DNA of 64,000 nt from Rhizobium chutanense (GTDB taxonomy: Bacteria > Pseudomonadota > Alphaproteobacteria > Rhizobiales > Rhizobiaceae), in the NCBI RefSeq assembly GCF_002531935.1, contig NZ_NWSV01000001.1:186001-250000 (forward strand). Direction: 5' to 3'. Shown piece by piece: positions 26,258 to 36,738 of the stretch. The notes under the pieces were generated by a model. It was not told the origin of the DNA, did not search any database, and worked only from the letters and a program-made list of their open reading frames with translations. A program made the position numbers and the translations under genes. The first letter of the stretch is position 1, and the number at the start of each line of letters is the position of its first letter.

Positions 26258-26986
26258 ATGGCTGATCTTCGTAACTATCAAAGCCGCGCTCAGACCGGCG
26301 AGATGATTGATCAAGGCCTGCGCGCATATATGCTCAAGGTCTACAACCTGATGGCGCTGGGTCTGGCGATCACCGGGGTGGCCGCATATCTGTCATTCCA
26401 ATTCGCCTTCGCCGACGGCGAGCTGACCGCTTTCGGTCAGGCGATCTATTTGAGCCCGCTGAAGTGGGTGGTCATTCTGGCGCCGCTGGCTATGGTGTTG
26501 TACCTGAGCTTCCGGATCAATAACATGACGGTGAGCGCCGCCCAGACGACGTTCGCGATCTATGCCGCGCTTGTCGGCCTGTCGCTCTCGTCGATCTTCC
26601 TGATCTACACGGGCCAGAGCGTCGTTCAGACCTTCTTCGTCACCGCCGCCTCCTTCGGCGCGCTGTCGCTTTACGGCTACACGACCAAGCGTGACCTGTC
26701 GGCCGTCGGCTCGTTCCTGATCATGGGTCTCTTTGGCCTGATCATCGCTTCGATGGTCAACATCTTCCTGGCTTCATCGGCCATGCAGTTCGCGATCTCG
26801 GTGCTCGGCGTTCTGATCTTCGCAGGCCTCACCGCCTACGACACGCAGCGGATCAAGGAATTGTACCTGGAAGCCGATGACGTCGCTGTCGCCGGCCGCA
26901 AGGCAATCATGGGTGCGCTGACGCTCTATCTCGACTTCATCAACCTCTTCATGTTCCTGCTGCAGTTCATGGGCAACCGTAAATAA
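26258..26986 (+). CDS. ybhL: Bax inhibitor-1 / YccA family membrane protein (YbhL)
   Basis: Integral membrane protein of 242 residues with seven predicted helices. BI-1 family sequences include VYNLMALGLAITGVAAYLSF, SSIFLIYTGQSVVQTFFVTAA and the C-terminal GLTAYDTQRIKELY with its conserved acidic/aromatic pair. Bacterial members are proposed calcium-leak or stress-protective proteins; this is family knowledge, not shown here. A ribosome site AAGAGGA precedes the ATG, a structured leader lies upstream, and a strong terminator follows. Confidence 0.93.
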   Translation: MADLRNYQSRAQTGEMIDQGLRAYMLKVYNLMALGLAITGVAAYLSFQFAFADGELTAFGQAIYLSPLKWVVILAPLAMVLYLSFRINNMTVSAAQTTFAIYAALVGLSLSSIFLIYTGQSVVQTFFVTAASFGALSLYGYTTKRDLSAVGSFLIMGLFGLIIASMVNIFLASSAMQFAISVLGVLIFAGLTAYDTQRIKELYLEADDVAVAGRKAIMGALTLYLDFINLFMFLLQFMGNRK

Positions 26987-27005
26987 GCAGGACGGACTGA
27001 GATCG

Positions 27006-27033
27006 AAAAGGCGGCTTCGGCCGCCTTTTTTGT
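27006..27033 (+). terminator. Rho-independent terminator of ybhL
   Basis: AAAAGGCGGC - TTCG - GCCGCCTTTTTT: a perfect stem with a UUCG-type tetraloop and T run, 20 bases after the ybhL stop. Confidence 0.92.
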
Positions 27034-27096
27034 TGCGCCGGTCCCGGAGGACTGGTTTTAGAGAGACCTTGCTTTCCCGATGGACCAGCCACCCCA

Positions 27097-27654
27097 ATGT
27101 CCTTCCTCCTGCGTGACGCCTCGCAAGCCGACATTCCCGCCATTGCCGAGATCTATCGCGACTCCGTCCTGAACGGCGTTGCAAGCTACGAGATCGTCCC
27201 ACCTTCCGAGGCCGAGATGATGCAGCGTTTCGCCGCGATCGTCGGCCAGCGCTATCCCTATATATCAGCCGTCGATGCGGGCGGGATTCTGCTCGGCTAC
27301 GCCTATGCCTCGGCCTTTCGCACGCGACCGGCCTATCGCTGGATGGTCGAGGATTCGATCTATCTGGCGCCTGAAGCGCGTGGACGCGGCATCGGCAAAG
27401 CGCTGATGAGCGAGCTGATCGCCCGCTGCACCGGTCTCGGTTTCCGTCAGATGGTGGCCGTCATCGGCGGCGCCAGCCCCGCCTCGATCGCGCTTCATCT
27501 CAAGGCAGGTTTTGTGGAAGTCGGCCTGATGAGGGGCGCCGGCTACAAGCATGGCCGCTGGCTCGACACGATGCTCATGCAGCGCGCCCTCGGCGAGGGC
27601 ATGAGCACCGACCCGGATCAATCGAGCTATCCCGGCACGCTGTTTGCCGGTTGA
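27097..27654 (+). CDS. GNAT acetyltransferase, phosphinothricin acetyltransferase-like
   Basis: A 185-residue GNAT protein resembling PAT/YncA enzymes: LRDASQADIPAIAEIYRDSVLNGVASYE at the N-terminus, YAYASAFRTRPAYRWMVEDSIYLAPEARGRGIGKALM (motif A), and VIGGASPASIALHLKAGFVEVGLMRGAGYKHGRWLDTMLMQR. These are the blocks conserved in enzymes that acetylate phosphinothricin or methionine sulfoximine/sulfone. The natural substrate here is not determined. It is a single gene convergent with DUF2794, with four bases between stops. Confidence 0.88.
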   Translation: MSFLLRDASQADIPAIAEIYRDSVLNGVASYEIVPPSEAEMMQRFAAIVGQRYPYISAVDAGGILLGYAYASAFRTRPAYRWMVEDSIYLAPEARGRGIGKALMSELIARCTGLGFRQMVAVIGGASPASIALHLKAGFVEVGLMRGAGYKHGRWLDTMLMQRALGEGMSTDPDQSSYPGTLFAG

Positions 27655-27658
27655 TTCG

Positions 27659-28060
27659 CTATTTATCGACGAGCTTTAGAGCCTTGTCGAACACCTTCAG
27701 CACCTGATTCAGCTCGTGTCCGCGCTTCAGGATCATGCCGTTGACGTTGATGACGGAATAAGCGCCCTGCTTGGCGGCAAGCTTCGGATTTTTCTCGATT
27801 CGGAAGAGCGGCATTTCGCCGGAGCGTTTGAAGACGGAGAAGACCGCCTTGTCCTTCAGGTGATCGATGGCGTAGTCGCGCCACTCGCCGTCGCCGACCA
27901 TGCGGCCGTAGATCCAGAGGATCGCGTCCAGTTCGCGCCGGTGAAACGTCACCGGAAGCGGGTCCTTGCTCTGCTTGTATTCCCTGAGATCGACGACGAC
28001 TGAGGAACTATGGTCGACGGAACGGCTTTCGCCGTGTCGTAAATCCGGCTGATCTGTCAT
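27659..28060 (-). CDS. DUF2794 domain protein
   Basis: A 133-residue cytoplasmic protein found mainly in Alphaproteobacteria. The conserved core is PVTFHRRELDAILWIYGRMVGDGEWRDYAIDHLKDKAVFSVFKRSGEMPLFRIEKNP read in sections, ending in LNQVLKVFDKALKLVDK. Function is unknown. The start MTDQPDLRHGESRS (complement 28060) is chosen over an upstream frame that lacks conservation and crosses a G+C-skewed region. Confidence 0.82.
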   Translation of the reverse strand: MTDQPDLRHGESRSVDHSSSVVVDLREYKQSKDPLPVTFHRRELDAILWIYGRMVGDGEWRDYAIDHLKDKAVFSVFKRSGEMPLFRIEKNPKLAAKQGAYSVINVNGMILKRGHELNQVLKVFDKALKLVDK

Positions 28061-28374
28061 CAGTCTCCCAAGGCCTCCGCTTGTGACAGGAGAGTGACAG
28101 TGTGCCCGAGCCGCCGCAAATTGCAAGAGTCCCACCCGTCACATTCGGCCGCACCGGACAGCGCCGCGCATCTACCGAGACGCGCAGAGGAGCGCTGACG
28201 CTTTCTCGGCAACGCCGCATTTCAGTCAAAACAGCGCCTCATTTGCAGGAGAATTATGAATCCCGGTTTGGCGCCAGCGCGCCAAAGGGCCCGGCGGAGC
28301 GTATCGACCTTAACCCCAGCCCCGAATACGCTCAGCCGGGCCGCCCGGTACTTCATCCGCAAGCGGATGAAATC
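28061..28374. other. intergenic region, 314 bases, with a palindrome near its right end
   Basis: It lies between the start of DUF2794 and the stop of DUF1223, both on the minus strand, so it should contain the DUF2794 promoter. A perfect stem TTCATCCGC-AA-GCGGATGAA (28352-28371) sits four bases from the DUF1223 stop and may serve as its transcript end. On the plus strand, GGAG at 28248-28251 precedes an ATG at 28256 that opens an arginine-rich frame running antisense into DUF1223; I do not call it a gene. Confidence 0.5.
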
Positions 28375-29115
28375 TCAGATATTTTTTCCAGCCATCACCA
28401 CGGTCGCACCAAGGATCGCAGCCGGATCGCCGTTGTCGGTCGCCGATTGCAGCAGGATCGCGCAGCCTTCGAGCTGCGGCCGCTGCAACACGCTCGCCGG
28501 CAGCGTCAGATTGGTCGCCTTGCCGTCCCACATGCCGACGGTTTCGACATTGGTGACGCTGTGCAGATAGGACAGCTTCTTGCCGCTGTTTTCGCCCTTT
28601 TCGACCTCGATCGTCTTTTCCTTGTCGAAATAGACCATCACGACATTGGCTTTGCCCTGCCCCGCACCGATCTTGATCTCCAGCTCGTCGCCGCGCATCG
28701 ACGCGCTGATCGGAACGGTCAACCCATTGCCTTCGCTGCTGTAGGTGTCGATCTTGCTGTTGATGCCGGTGAGATCGGCGCCGGCCAGATGGCCGCGCCC
28801 GTTGACGATCGCCTGCGGGGTGTAGACGTTGCTGCGGCCCATCGTTCTGGCATAGCCGTATTGCCGTTCGGTGTTTTCCTTGGAGCTCAGCGTATCGGCC
28901 CAGCCGAGATAATTCCAGTAATCGACATGATAGGCGAGCGCGATCACATCGCCCTGGCTCACCAATTTGCGGAACGCCGCATCAGCCGGAGGACAGGAGG
29001 AGCAGCCCTGCGCCGTAAAGAGTTCGACGACGCCTTTCGGCGTACCGTCTTCGGCCTGCAACGAGCCTGCGAAAACAACACCGGCGATCAGCGGAATCAA
29101 GAAACGGGGGGACAT
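28375..29115 (-). CDS. DUF1223 thioredoxin-like exported protein
   Basis: A 246-residue protein. The signal peptide MSPRFLIPLIAGVVFAGSLQA is followed by a thioredoxin-like N-terminal region with the cysteine motif FTAQGCSSCPPAD. Next come LAYHVDYWNYLGWADTLS and YTPQAIVNGRGHLAG, the defining blocks of DUF1223. The CSSC pair suggests a periplasmic redox role, but the function of the family is not established. It is monocistronic on the minus strand. Confidence 0.85.
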   Translation of the reverse strand: MSPRFLIPLIAGVVFAGSLQAEDGTPKGVVELFTAQGCSSCPPADAAFRKLVSQGDVIALAYHVDYWNYLGWADTLSSKENTERQYGYARTMGRSNVYTPQAIVNGRGHLAGADLTGINSKIDTYSSEGNGLTVPISASMRGDELEIKIGAGQGKANVVMVYFDKEKTIEVEKGENSGKKLSYLHSVTNVETVGMWDGKATNLTLPASVLQRPQLEGCAILLQSATDNGDPAAILGATVVMAGKNI

Positions 29116-29293
29116 TCACCTGCACCTCTTTTTCAGCGCCGCCAGCCTGTTCGAACCGGAAGCCCTGACATATGAACGTACGAATAATCCTTCCGGGTCC
29201 AAACGAAAAGTCACGAACGGGTGAGACGCCGCGCCACCCGAACCCGCGGAAAACAAATCATCGTGAGCTGTTCGAATCACTGTCGTCGCAAAG

Positions 29294-29326
29294 AAAAGCC
29301 GCCGGAAACTGCTCTCCGGCGGCCAT
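29294..29326 (-). terminator. Rho-independent terminator of acnA
   Basis: GCCGCCGGA (29298-29306) pairs with TCCGGCGGC (29315-29323). Read on the minus strand it is followed by TTTTCTTTG. It lies 25 bases after the acnA stop. Confidence 0.85.
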
Positions 29327-29348
29327 TATCAGTCAGGTGTCTTAAGAA

Positions 29349-32039
<2,691 letters not shown>

Positions 32040-32301
32040 GAGAGACCCCGTTTCTGATAGCCAACACAGTCGTGCGAACGCCTATGCACTTAATGCACAT
32101 CAGGATGCGGGTACGGCCATTTCCGCTGTCCGCACGTGGAACGAATGCTCCAAGTTCGGCGCAAGGATGAAATTCACGCCGACCGCTGGCGTGGTTGCGG
32201 GTCTTATAGATAATTTCCTAAAAACTTGCCATACCCGAGCACGGTCAAAATCGGAGATTTTTTGACCCTCCCGCGAGCCAAAACGAAGAAAGAGCCGACG
32301 C

Positions 32302-32946
32302 ATGCATCTCACCGCCGAAAATCTGGCTGCAAGGCGCGGTGAGGATTTAATTTTCGCTAATATTTCCTTTCACTTGAGAGCCGGCGAGGCGCTTGTGCTG
32401 ACGGGGAGAAATGGATCGGGAAAGTCCACTTTGCTGCGTGTCGTCGCCGGTCTCCTGAGGCCGGAAAAAGGCACTGTCATCCTCCGCGATGGAGAGGGCC
32501 GGGAAGACCGGCATCCGGGCGAAGCCAGCCACTACCTTGGCCATCGAAATGCAATGAAGAATGAACTTACAGTTGCAGAGAATCTGGAATTCTGGCGGGT
32601 CTTTCTCGGCAATCCCGGCACTGCCGGTCTTCCCGTCGAAGACGCCGCCGAAGCCGTTGGCCTCTCGGGAATCACCCACCTTCCCTTCGGCTACCTCTCC
32701 GCCGGCCAGCAGCGCCGGATAGCCTTCGCCAAGCTGCTCGTCGCCCACCGCCCCGTCTGGATCCTCGACGAACCCACAGCGGCACTCGATGCCAGCGCCG
32801 ACCGGCTGCTGGCCGGATTGATCGAAGCGCATCTGGCAAAGGGCGGCATCGTGCTGGCGGCGACGCACCAGCCGCTGGGTCTGGAGAATGTGCAGGAAAT
32901 GAAGATGACGGGCTTTGCCGGTGTGGATCAGGGGGTGTGGGGTTGA
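32302..32946 (+). CDS. ccmA: heme exporter ATP-binding protein CcmA
   Basis: ATPase (214 residues) of the CcmABCD complex for cytochrome c maturation: Walker A GRNGSGKST, the CcmA-typical LGHRNAMKNELTVAENLEFW, signature LSAGQQRRIAFAKLL, Walker B WILDEPTAALD. It releases holo-CcmE by ATP hydrolysis (family knowledge). It starts the ccmABCDG cluster, but a RIME-like palindrome pair of about 190 bases separates it from ccmB. Confidence 0.93.
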   Translation: MHLTAENLAARRGEDLIFANISFHLRAGEALVLTGRNGSGKSTLLRVVAGLLRPEKGTVILRDGEGREDRHPGEASHYLGHRNAMKNELTVAENLEFWRVFLGNPGTAGLPVEDAAEAVGLSGITHLPFGYLSAGQQRRIAFAKLLVAHRPVWILDEPTAALDASADRLLAGLIEAHLAKGGIVLAATHQPLGLENVQEMKMTGFAGVDQGVWG

Positions 32947-32962
32947 TGATTTGCCGTGCCGC

Positions 32963-33149
32963 TACCCCCCTCTGCCCTGCCGGGCATCTCCCCCACAAGG
33001 GGGGAGATCGGCAAGATGCACCGGCTTCGCGAAATGTTGATCGCGCGCCAAGCGGCTGCGGCCATCTGCGACATTTGATTAGGGTGAGCGCGCGCCCCCA
33101 GCCGATCTCCCCCCTTGTGGGGGAGATGCCCGGCAGGGCAGAGGGGGGT
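32963..33149. repeat. RIME-like palindromic repeat pair between ccmA and ccmB
   Basis: Two nearly identical 49-50-base units in opposite orientation: 32963-33012 and 33101-33149, separated by 88 bases of unrelated sequence. Each unit is internally palindromic (CTGCCCTGCCGGGCA; CTCCCCC/GGGGGAG). Nearly the same unit occurs twice inside ftsY at 37758-37963. This matches the Rhizobium-specific intergenic mosaic elements in character; assignment to a numbered RIME class is inferred. It may form a strong hairpin within the ccm transcript. Confidence 0.8.
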
Positions 33150-33184
33150 GCCCCGTCCACCGCACACGCAGAGAGCCGCCCCGC

Positions 33185-33844
33185 ATGACCGCCCTCTTCC
33201 TCCGCGACCTGAAACTCTCGATCCGCGCCGGCGGCGGGGCGCTGATCGGCGTGCTGTTCTTCCTCACCATCGTCGCCGTCATCCCCTTCGGCGTCGGCCC
33301 CGACCTCAAGCTGCTGTCGCGCATCGGCCCCGCCATCGTCTGGATCGGCGCGCTGCTGGCCGCCCTTCTCGGCCTCGACCGCCTGTTCCAGGCCGAACGC
33401 GACGACGGATCGCTCGATCTGATGCTGATGCAGGAAACGCCGCTCGTCCTCACCGTGCTGGTCAAATGTCTCGCCCACTGGACGGCCACCAGTCTGCCGC
33501 TGGTCATTGCCTCGCCGCTGCTCGGCCTGTTCATGAATATGGACGAGGCGGCGATCGGCGCGACCATGCTGACGCTGCTTGTCGGATCGCCTGCCATCAC
33601 CTTCATCGGCGCTGTCGGCGCTGCCGTTGCCGTAGCGCTTCCCCGCGGCGGCCTGCTGGTCTCGATCCTCGTCTTGCCCCTGACCATTCCGGTGCTGATC
33701 TTCGGCGTCAGCGCCACCTATGCCGCGGTCGAGGATCCAGCCCCGTTCCTGCCGCCTTTTCTCATCCTGACCGCGCTGACGCTCTTCTTTACGGTCATCG
33801 GCCCGGCTGCGGCTGCGCTGGCGCTGCGAAACACGGCGGATTGA
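33185..33844 (+). CDS. ccmB: heme exporter membrane protein CcmB
   Basis: A 219-residue inner-membrane subunit with six predicted helices. LFLRDLKLSIRAGGGALIGVLFFL opens it. LDRLFQAERDDGSLDLMLMQETPL is the CcmB signature on the cytoplasmic side, and LVGSPAITFIGAVGAAVAVALPRGG follows. It partners CcmA in the ABC module of cytochrome c maturation system I. The ATG follows the RIME-like repeat by 35 bases. Confidence 0.93.
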   Translation: MTALFLRDLKLSIRAGGGALIGVLFFLTIVAVIPFGVGPDLKLLSRIGPAIVWIGALLAALLGLDRLFQAERDDGSLDLMLMQETPLVLTVLVKCLAHWTATSLPLVIASPLLGLFMNMDEAAIGATMLTLLVGSPAITFIGAVGAAVAVALPRGGLLVSILVLPLTIPVLIFGVSATYAAVEDPAPFLPPFLILTALTLFFTVIGPAAAALALRNTAD

Positions 33845-33892
33845 TGGGCCATTCGATTGCGGGAAAAGCCGGATCAAGGTAAGGAAGCGGTC

Positions 33893-34660
33893 ATGAGCCA
33901 AACGAGCCTTGCCATCAGCAAATTCAGCGATCTCGCCAACCCGACGCGGTTTCTGGCGCTGGCGGCGCGTATCATTCCCTGGCTGGCCGGTATCACCGCC
34001 CTCTGTTTCGCGGCCGGCCTCTATCTGAGCTTCGCCACCGAAGGCGATTATCAGCAGGGCGAGACCGTGCGCATCATGTATATCCACGTGCCGGCGGCCT
34101 GGCTTTCGATGATGTGCTACACGATCATGAGTGTTTCGGCGATCGGCACGCTGGTCTGGCGCCATCCGCTGGCCGATGTCTCCGCCAAGGCGGCAGCCCC
34201 GCTCGGCGCCGCATTCACCCTGCTTGCCCTCGTCACCGGTTCGCTTTGGGGCAAGCCGATGTGGGGCACCTGGTGGGTCTGGGATGCCAGGCTGACCTCC
34301 GTCTTCGTTCTCTTCCTGATGTATCTCGGCCTGATTGCGCTCGGCCGCGCCATCGACGATCCGTCGAAGGCCGCGCGCGTCTCCGCCGTGCTGATCCTCG
34401 TCGGCTTCGTCAACATCCCGATCATCAAATTCTCTGTCGAATGGTGGAACACGCTGCATCAGTCGGCAAGCGTGCTGCGCCTTGACGGCCCGGCGATCGA
34501 TCCGGAATTCCTGCGCCCGCTCTTCGTCATGGCGATCGCCTTCACCCTGCTCTTCTTCACCCTGCATATCATGGCGATGAGGAACGAGATCTGGCGCCGC
34601 CGCATCGCCGCCCAGCGCCGTCTCGCCGCCCGCATGGCCAACCGCGAGGAACAGACGTGA
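33893..34660 (+). CDS. ccmC: heme-handling protein CcmC
   Basis: A 255-residue membrane protein with six helices and the tryptophan-rich WWD-type motif [18 protein letters not shown], which with flanking histidines ([15 protein letters not shown]) presents heme to CcmE. The ATG at 33893 ([15 protein letters not shown]) is chosen because AAGGAAGCGG precedes it. The stop overlaps the ccmD GTG start. Confidence 0.95.
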   Translation: MSQTSLAISKFSDLANPTRFLALAARIIPWLAGITALCFAAGLYLSFATEGDYQQGETVRIMYIHVPAAWLSMMCYTIMSVSAIGTLVWRHPLADVSAKAAAPLGAAFTLLALVTGSLWGKPMWGTWWVWDARLTSVFVLFLMYLGLIALGRAIDDPSKAARVSAVLILVGFVNIPIIKFSVEWWNTLHQSASVLRLDGPAIDPEFLRPLFVMAIAFTLLFFTLHIMAMRNEIWRRRIAAQRRLAARMANREEQT

Positions 34661-34824
34661 CGCACGCTTTCTACGTCTATGCCTCCTATGGCTTCGCGGC
34701 CCTGGTGACGGTCGCCGTCACGCTCTGGACCTGGAACGACGGCCGGGCGCGCCGCCGCGAACTCGCGAGCCTTGAAGCCGCGGGCATCCGCCGCCGCTCG
34801 GCTCGCGCGGGGGACGGGCAATGA
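34657..34824 (+). CDS. ccmD: heme exporter protein CcmD
   Basis: A 55-residue single-pass membrane protein: [46 protein letters not shown] read in parts shows the CcmD pattern of Y-x-x-x-S-Y-G/A, one helix, then a basic cytoplasmic tail. The start is GTG at 34657, overlapping the ccmC stop (GTGA). Its own stop overlaps the ccmG ATG (ATGA). It stabilises the CcmABC-E complex (family knowledge). Confidence 0.9.
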   Translation: MTHAFYVYASYGFAALVTVAVTLWTWNDGRARRRELASLEAAGIRRRSARAGDGQ

Positions 34825-35429
34825 GCGAGGCGCCGGAAACCACGACCGCCAAGCCGCGCGGGCGCGCCAGCTACCTGCTGGCGCTTCTGCCGCTGATCGT
34901 CTTCGGCGGTATCGCGGCAACCGCCGCAAAGATGCTCTACGACCAGGATTTTCACGGCAAGGACATCACCGAAATCCCCTCCGCCCTGATCGGCACCAAG
35001 GCGCCGGCGCTGAACCTTCCGCCGCTCGACGGCGCCAACCTGCCGGCGCTGACCGATGCCGCGATCAAGGGCAAGCTGACCCTCGTCAACGTCTTCGCCT
35101 CCTGGTGCGTCCCCTGCCGGGACGAACATCCTGTCTTGAAAGAACTGGCAAAGGACGGACGGCTGAACATCGTCGCCATCAATTACAAGGACCAGAGCGA
35201 CAACGCCCTGCGTTTCCTCGGCGAGCTCGGCAACCCCTATCAGGCGATCGGCATCGATCCGAACGGCAAGGCGGCGATCGACTGGGGCGTCTACGGCATT
35301 CCGGAAAGTTACCTGGTCGCCCCCGACGGCACCATCCTCTACAAGCGCGTCGGCCCCTTCGACGATGTCAGCCTGAAGGAAGGGCTCTATCCAGCGATGG
35401 AAAAGGCGCTGGGAAAGCCGGCTTCGTAA
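34821..35429 (+). CDS. ccmG: thiol:disulfide interchange protein CcmG/DsbE
   Basis: Membrane-anchored periplasmic thioredoxin (202 residues). It has a single N-terminal helix ([18 protein letters not shown]), then [18 protein letters not shown] with the redox CXXC, then the DsbE-type [22 protein letters not shown]. It reduces apocytochrome c cysteines before heme attachment. It is the last gene of ccmABCDG; ccmE, F and H are not in this window. It is convergent with DUF2585, two bases apart. Confidence 0.93.
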   Translation: MSEAPETTTAKPRGRASYLLALLPLIVFGGIAATAAKMLYDQDFHGKDITEIPSALIGTKAPALNLPPLDGANLPALTDAAIKGKLTLVNVFASWCVPCRDEHPVLKELAKDGRLNIVAINYKDQSDNALRFLGELGNPYQAIGIDPNGKAAIDWGVYGIPESYLVAPDGTILYKRVGPFDDVSLKEGLYPAMEKALGKPAS

Positions 35430-35431
35430 GT

Positions 35432-36019
35432 CTACAGCCCGCCCTGCCAGACCTTGATCGCCTCGACAGGCCAGATCAGCATCACCACATTAAGCGTCAG
35501 GTTGTCGCGGATCACATAGCCGGTGAAAATTTCGAAGAAGATGGCGATAACAACCGTCAGCGCCACCGGCGCACGCGATGCGAAGAAGAAGCCGACGCAC
35601 ATGAAGACGGTGTCCATCGCCGAATTCAGGATGCTGTCACCGTAATAATCGAGCGCGATCGTCGCCGTGCGGTAACGGTCGATGATGAGGGGCGAATTCT
35701 CCAGCAGTTCCCAGCCGGATTCGATGAAGAGCGCCAGCAGCAGCCGTGCCGCCAGCGGCTTGCGGCGCAAGACGAGATGGCCGAGCCCGTAGAACAGGAA
35801 GCCGTGGATGATGTGCGACGGCGTGTACCAGTCCGACAGATGCTGTGAATTGCCGCTGGTATTGACCCCGCCCTCCCACAGCTTGACATAACCGCAGGCG
35901 CAGATCGGCACGCGGCCCATCAGATATTCGGCGACGATCTGGGTCAGCAGCACCGCAAGGCAGGCGACGAACCAGTAGGTCTGGTGTCTCACACGATATT
36001 CGACGTCCGTAGCACTCAC
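35432..36019 (-). CDS. UPF0314 / DUF2585 membrane protein
   Basis: A 195-residue protein with about four hydrophobic segments. The conserved blocks [41 protein letters not shown] and [15 protein letters not shown] [20 protein letters not shown] identify UPF0314, which is restricted mainly to Alphaproteobacteria and of unknown function. The start is a GTG overlapping the ispZ stop by four bases (GTGA), so it is translationally coupled to ispZ at the end of the dapF-mtaB-ftsY-ispZ operon. Confidence 0.85.
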   Translation of the reverse strand: MSATDVEYRVRHQTYWFVACLAVLLTQIVAEYLMGRVPICACGYVKLWEGGVNTSGNSQHLSDWYTPSHIIHGFLFYGLGHLVLRRKPLAARLLLALFIESGWELLENSPLIIDRYRTATIALDYYGDSILNSAMDTVFMCVGFFFASRAPVALTVVIAIFFEIFTGYVIRDNLTLNVVMLIWPVEAIKVWQGGL

Positions 36020-36660
36020 TTCTCGCCGTCCGTTTCCAGGTTAACGCTATGTTTGAGCACCAGCGGCATCTGCGCCAGCGTGAAGATGACGGTGATCGGC
36101 ATCGTGCCCCAGACCTTGAAGGCGACCCAGGTATCGTCCGAAAAATTGCGCCAGACGAATTCGTTCAGCACCGCGAGGAAGAGGAAGAAGATGCCCCAGC
36201 GGATGGTGAGCTTGCGCCAGCCCTCGGCATCGAGCTGGAAGGCAGCGTTGAAGACATAGCCGAGCAGCGATCGGCCGAAGGCAAGCCCGCCGAGCAGCGT
36301 CACCCCGAAGAGCGCATTGACGATGGTCGGCTTCATCTTGATGAAGGTCTCGTTCTGCAGCCAGATCGACAGCGAGCCGAAGATGAGAACGACAATGCCG
36401 GAGACGAAGGGCATGATCGGCAGATGGCCGAGCACGATCTTCGAAACGACAAGCGAGATGATCGTCGCCGCCATGAACAGCCCGGTGGCGACAAACAGCG
36501 GTCCGCCCAGCTCGGCAAGAACCGGAAACTTTTCCACCAGCCACTGGCCGCGCAGATTGGCAAAGAAGAAGATCAGCAGCGGCCCGAGTTCCAGCGCCAG
36601 TTTCAGCAGCGGGTGATGCCGGTCGGCCGCGGATGGGGTGATATCGCTTTCGGTGCTCAT
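36016..36660 (-). CDS. ispZ: inner membrane-spanning protein YciB / septation protein A
   Basis: A 214-residue protein with five to six transmembrane helices. [38 protein letters not shown] and [42 protein letters not shown] (read in parts) are the IspZ/YciB family blocks. Members affect cell envelope integrity and septation. It lies between ftsY and UPF0314 in the minus-strand operon, a conserved rhizobial order. Confidence 0.93.
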   Translation of the reverse strand: MSTESDITPSAADRHHPLLKLALELGPLLIFFFANLRGQWLVEKFPVLAELGGPLFVATGLFMAATIISLVVSKIVLGHLPIMPFVSGIVVLIFGSLSIWLQNETFIKMKPTIVNALFGVTLLGGLAFGRSLLGYVFNAAFQLDAEGWRKLTIRWGIFFLFLAVLNEFVWRNFSDDTWVAFKVWGTMPITVIFTLAQMPLVLKHSVNLETDGEK

Positions 36661-36738
36661 GCCGTCTTCAAACCTGTTCTTCCTGGAAACCTGCGTGCCG
36701 ACGGTGCCCTGCAGGCTTTCGGCGGCATATCTGTGGCA

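Noticed and set aside
29140..29165. tRNA-like TTCGAA sequences
   Set aside because: The flanking sequence cannot form a cloverleaf, and no acceptor stem is present.
32963..33149. CRISPR array or insertion sequence
   Set aside because: There are only two units, in opposite orientation with a single unlike spacer, and no transposase or cas gene.
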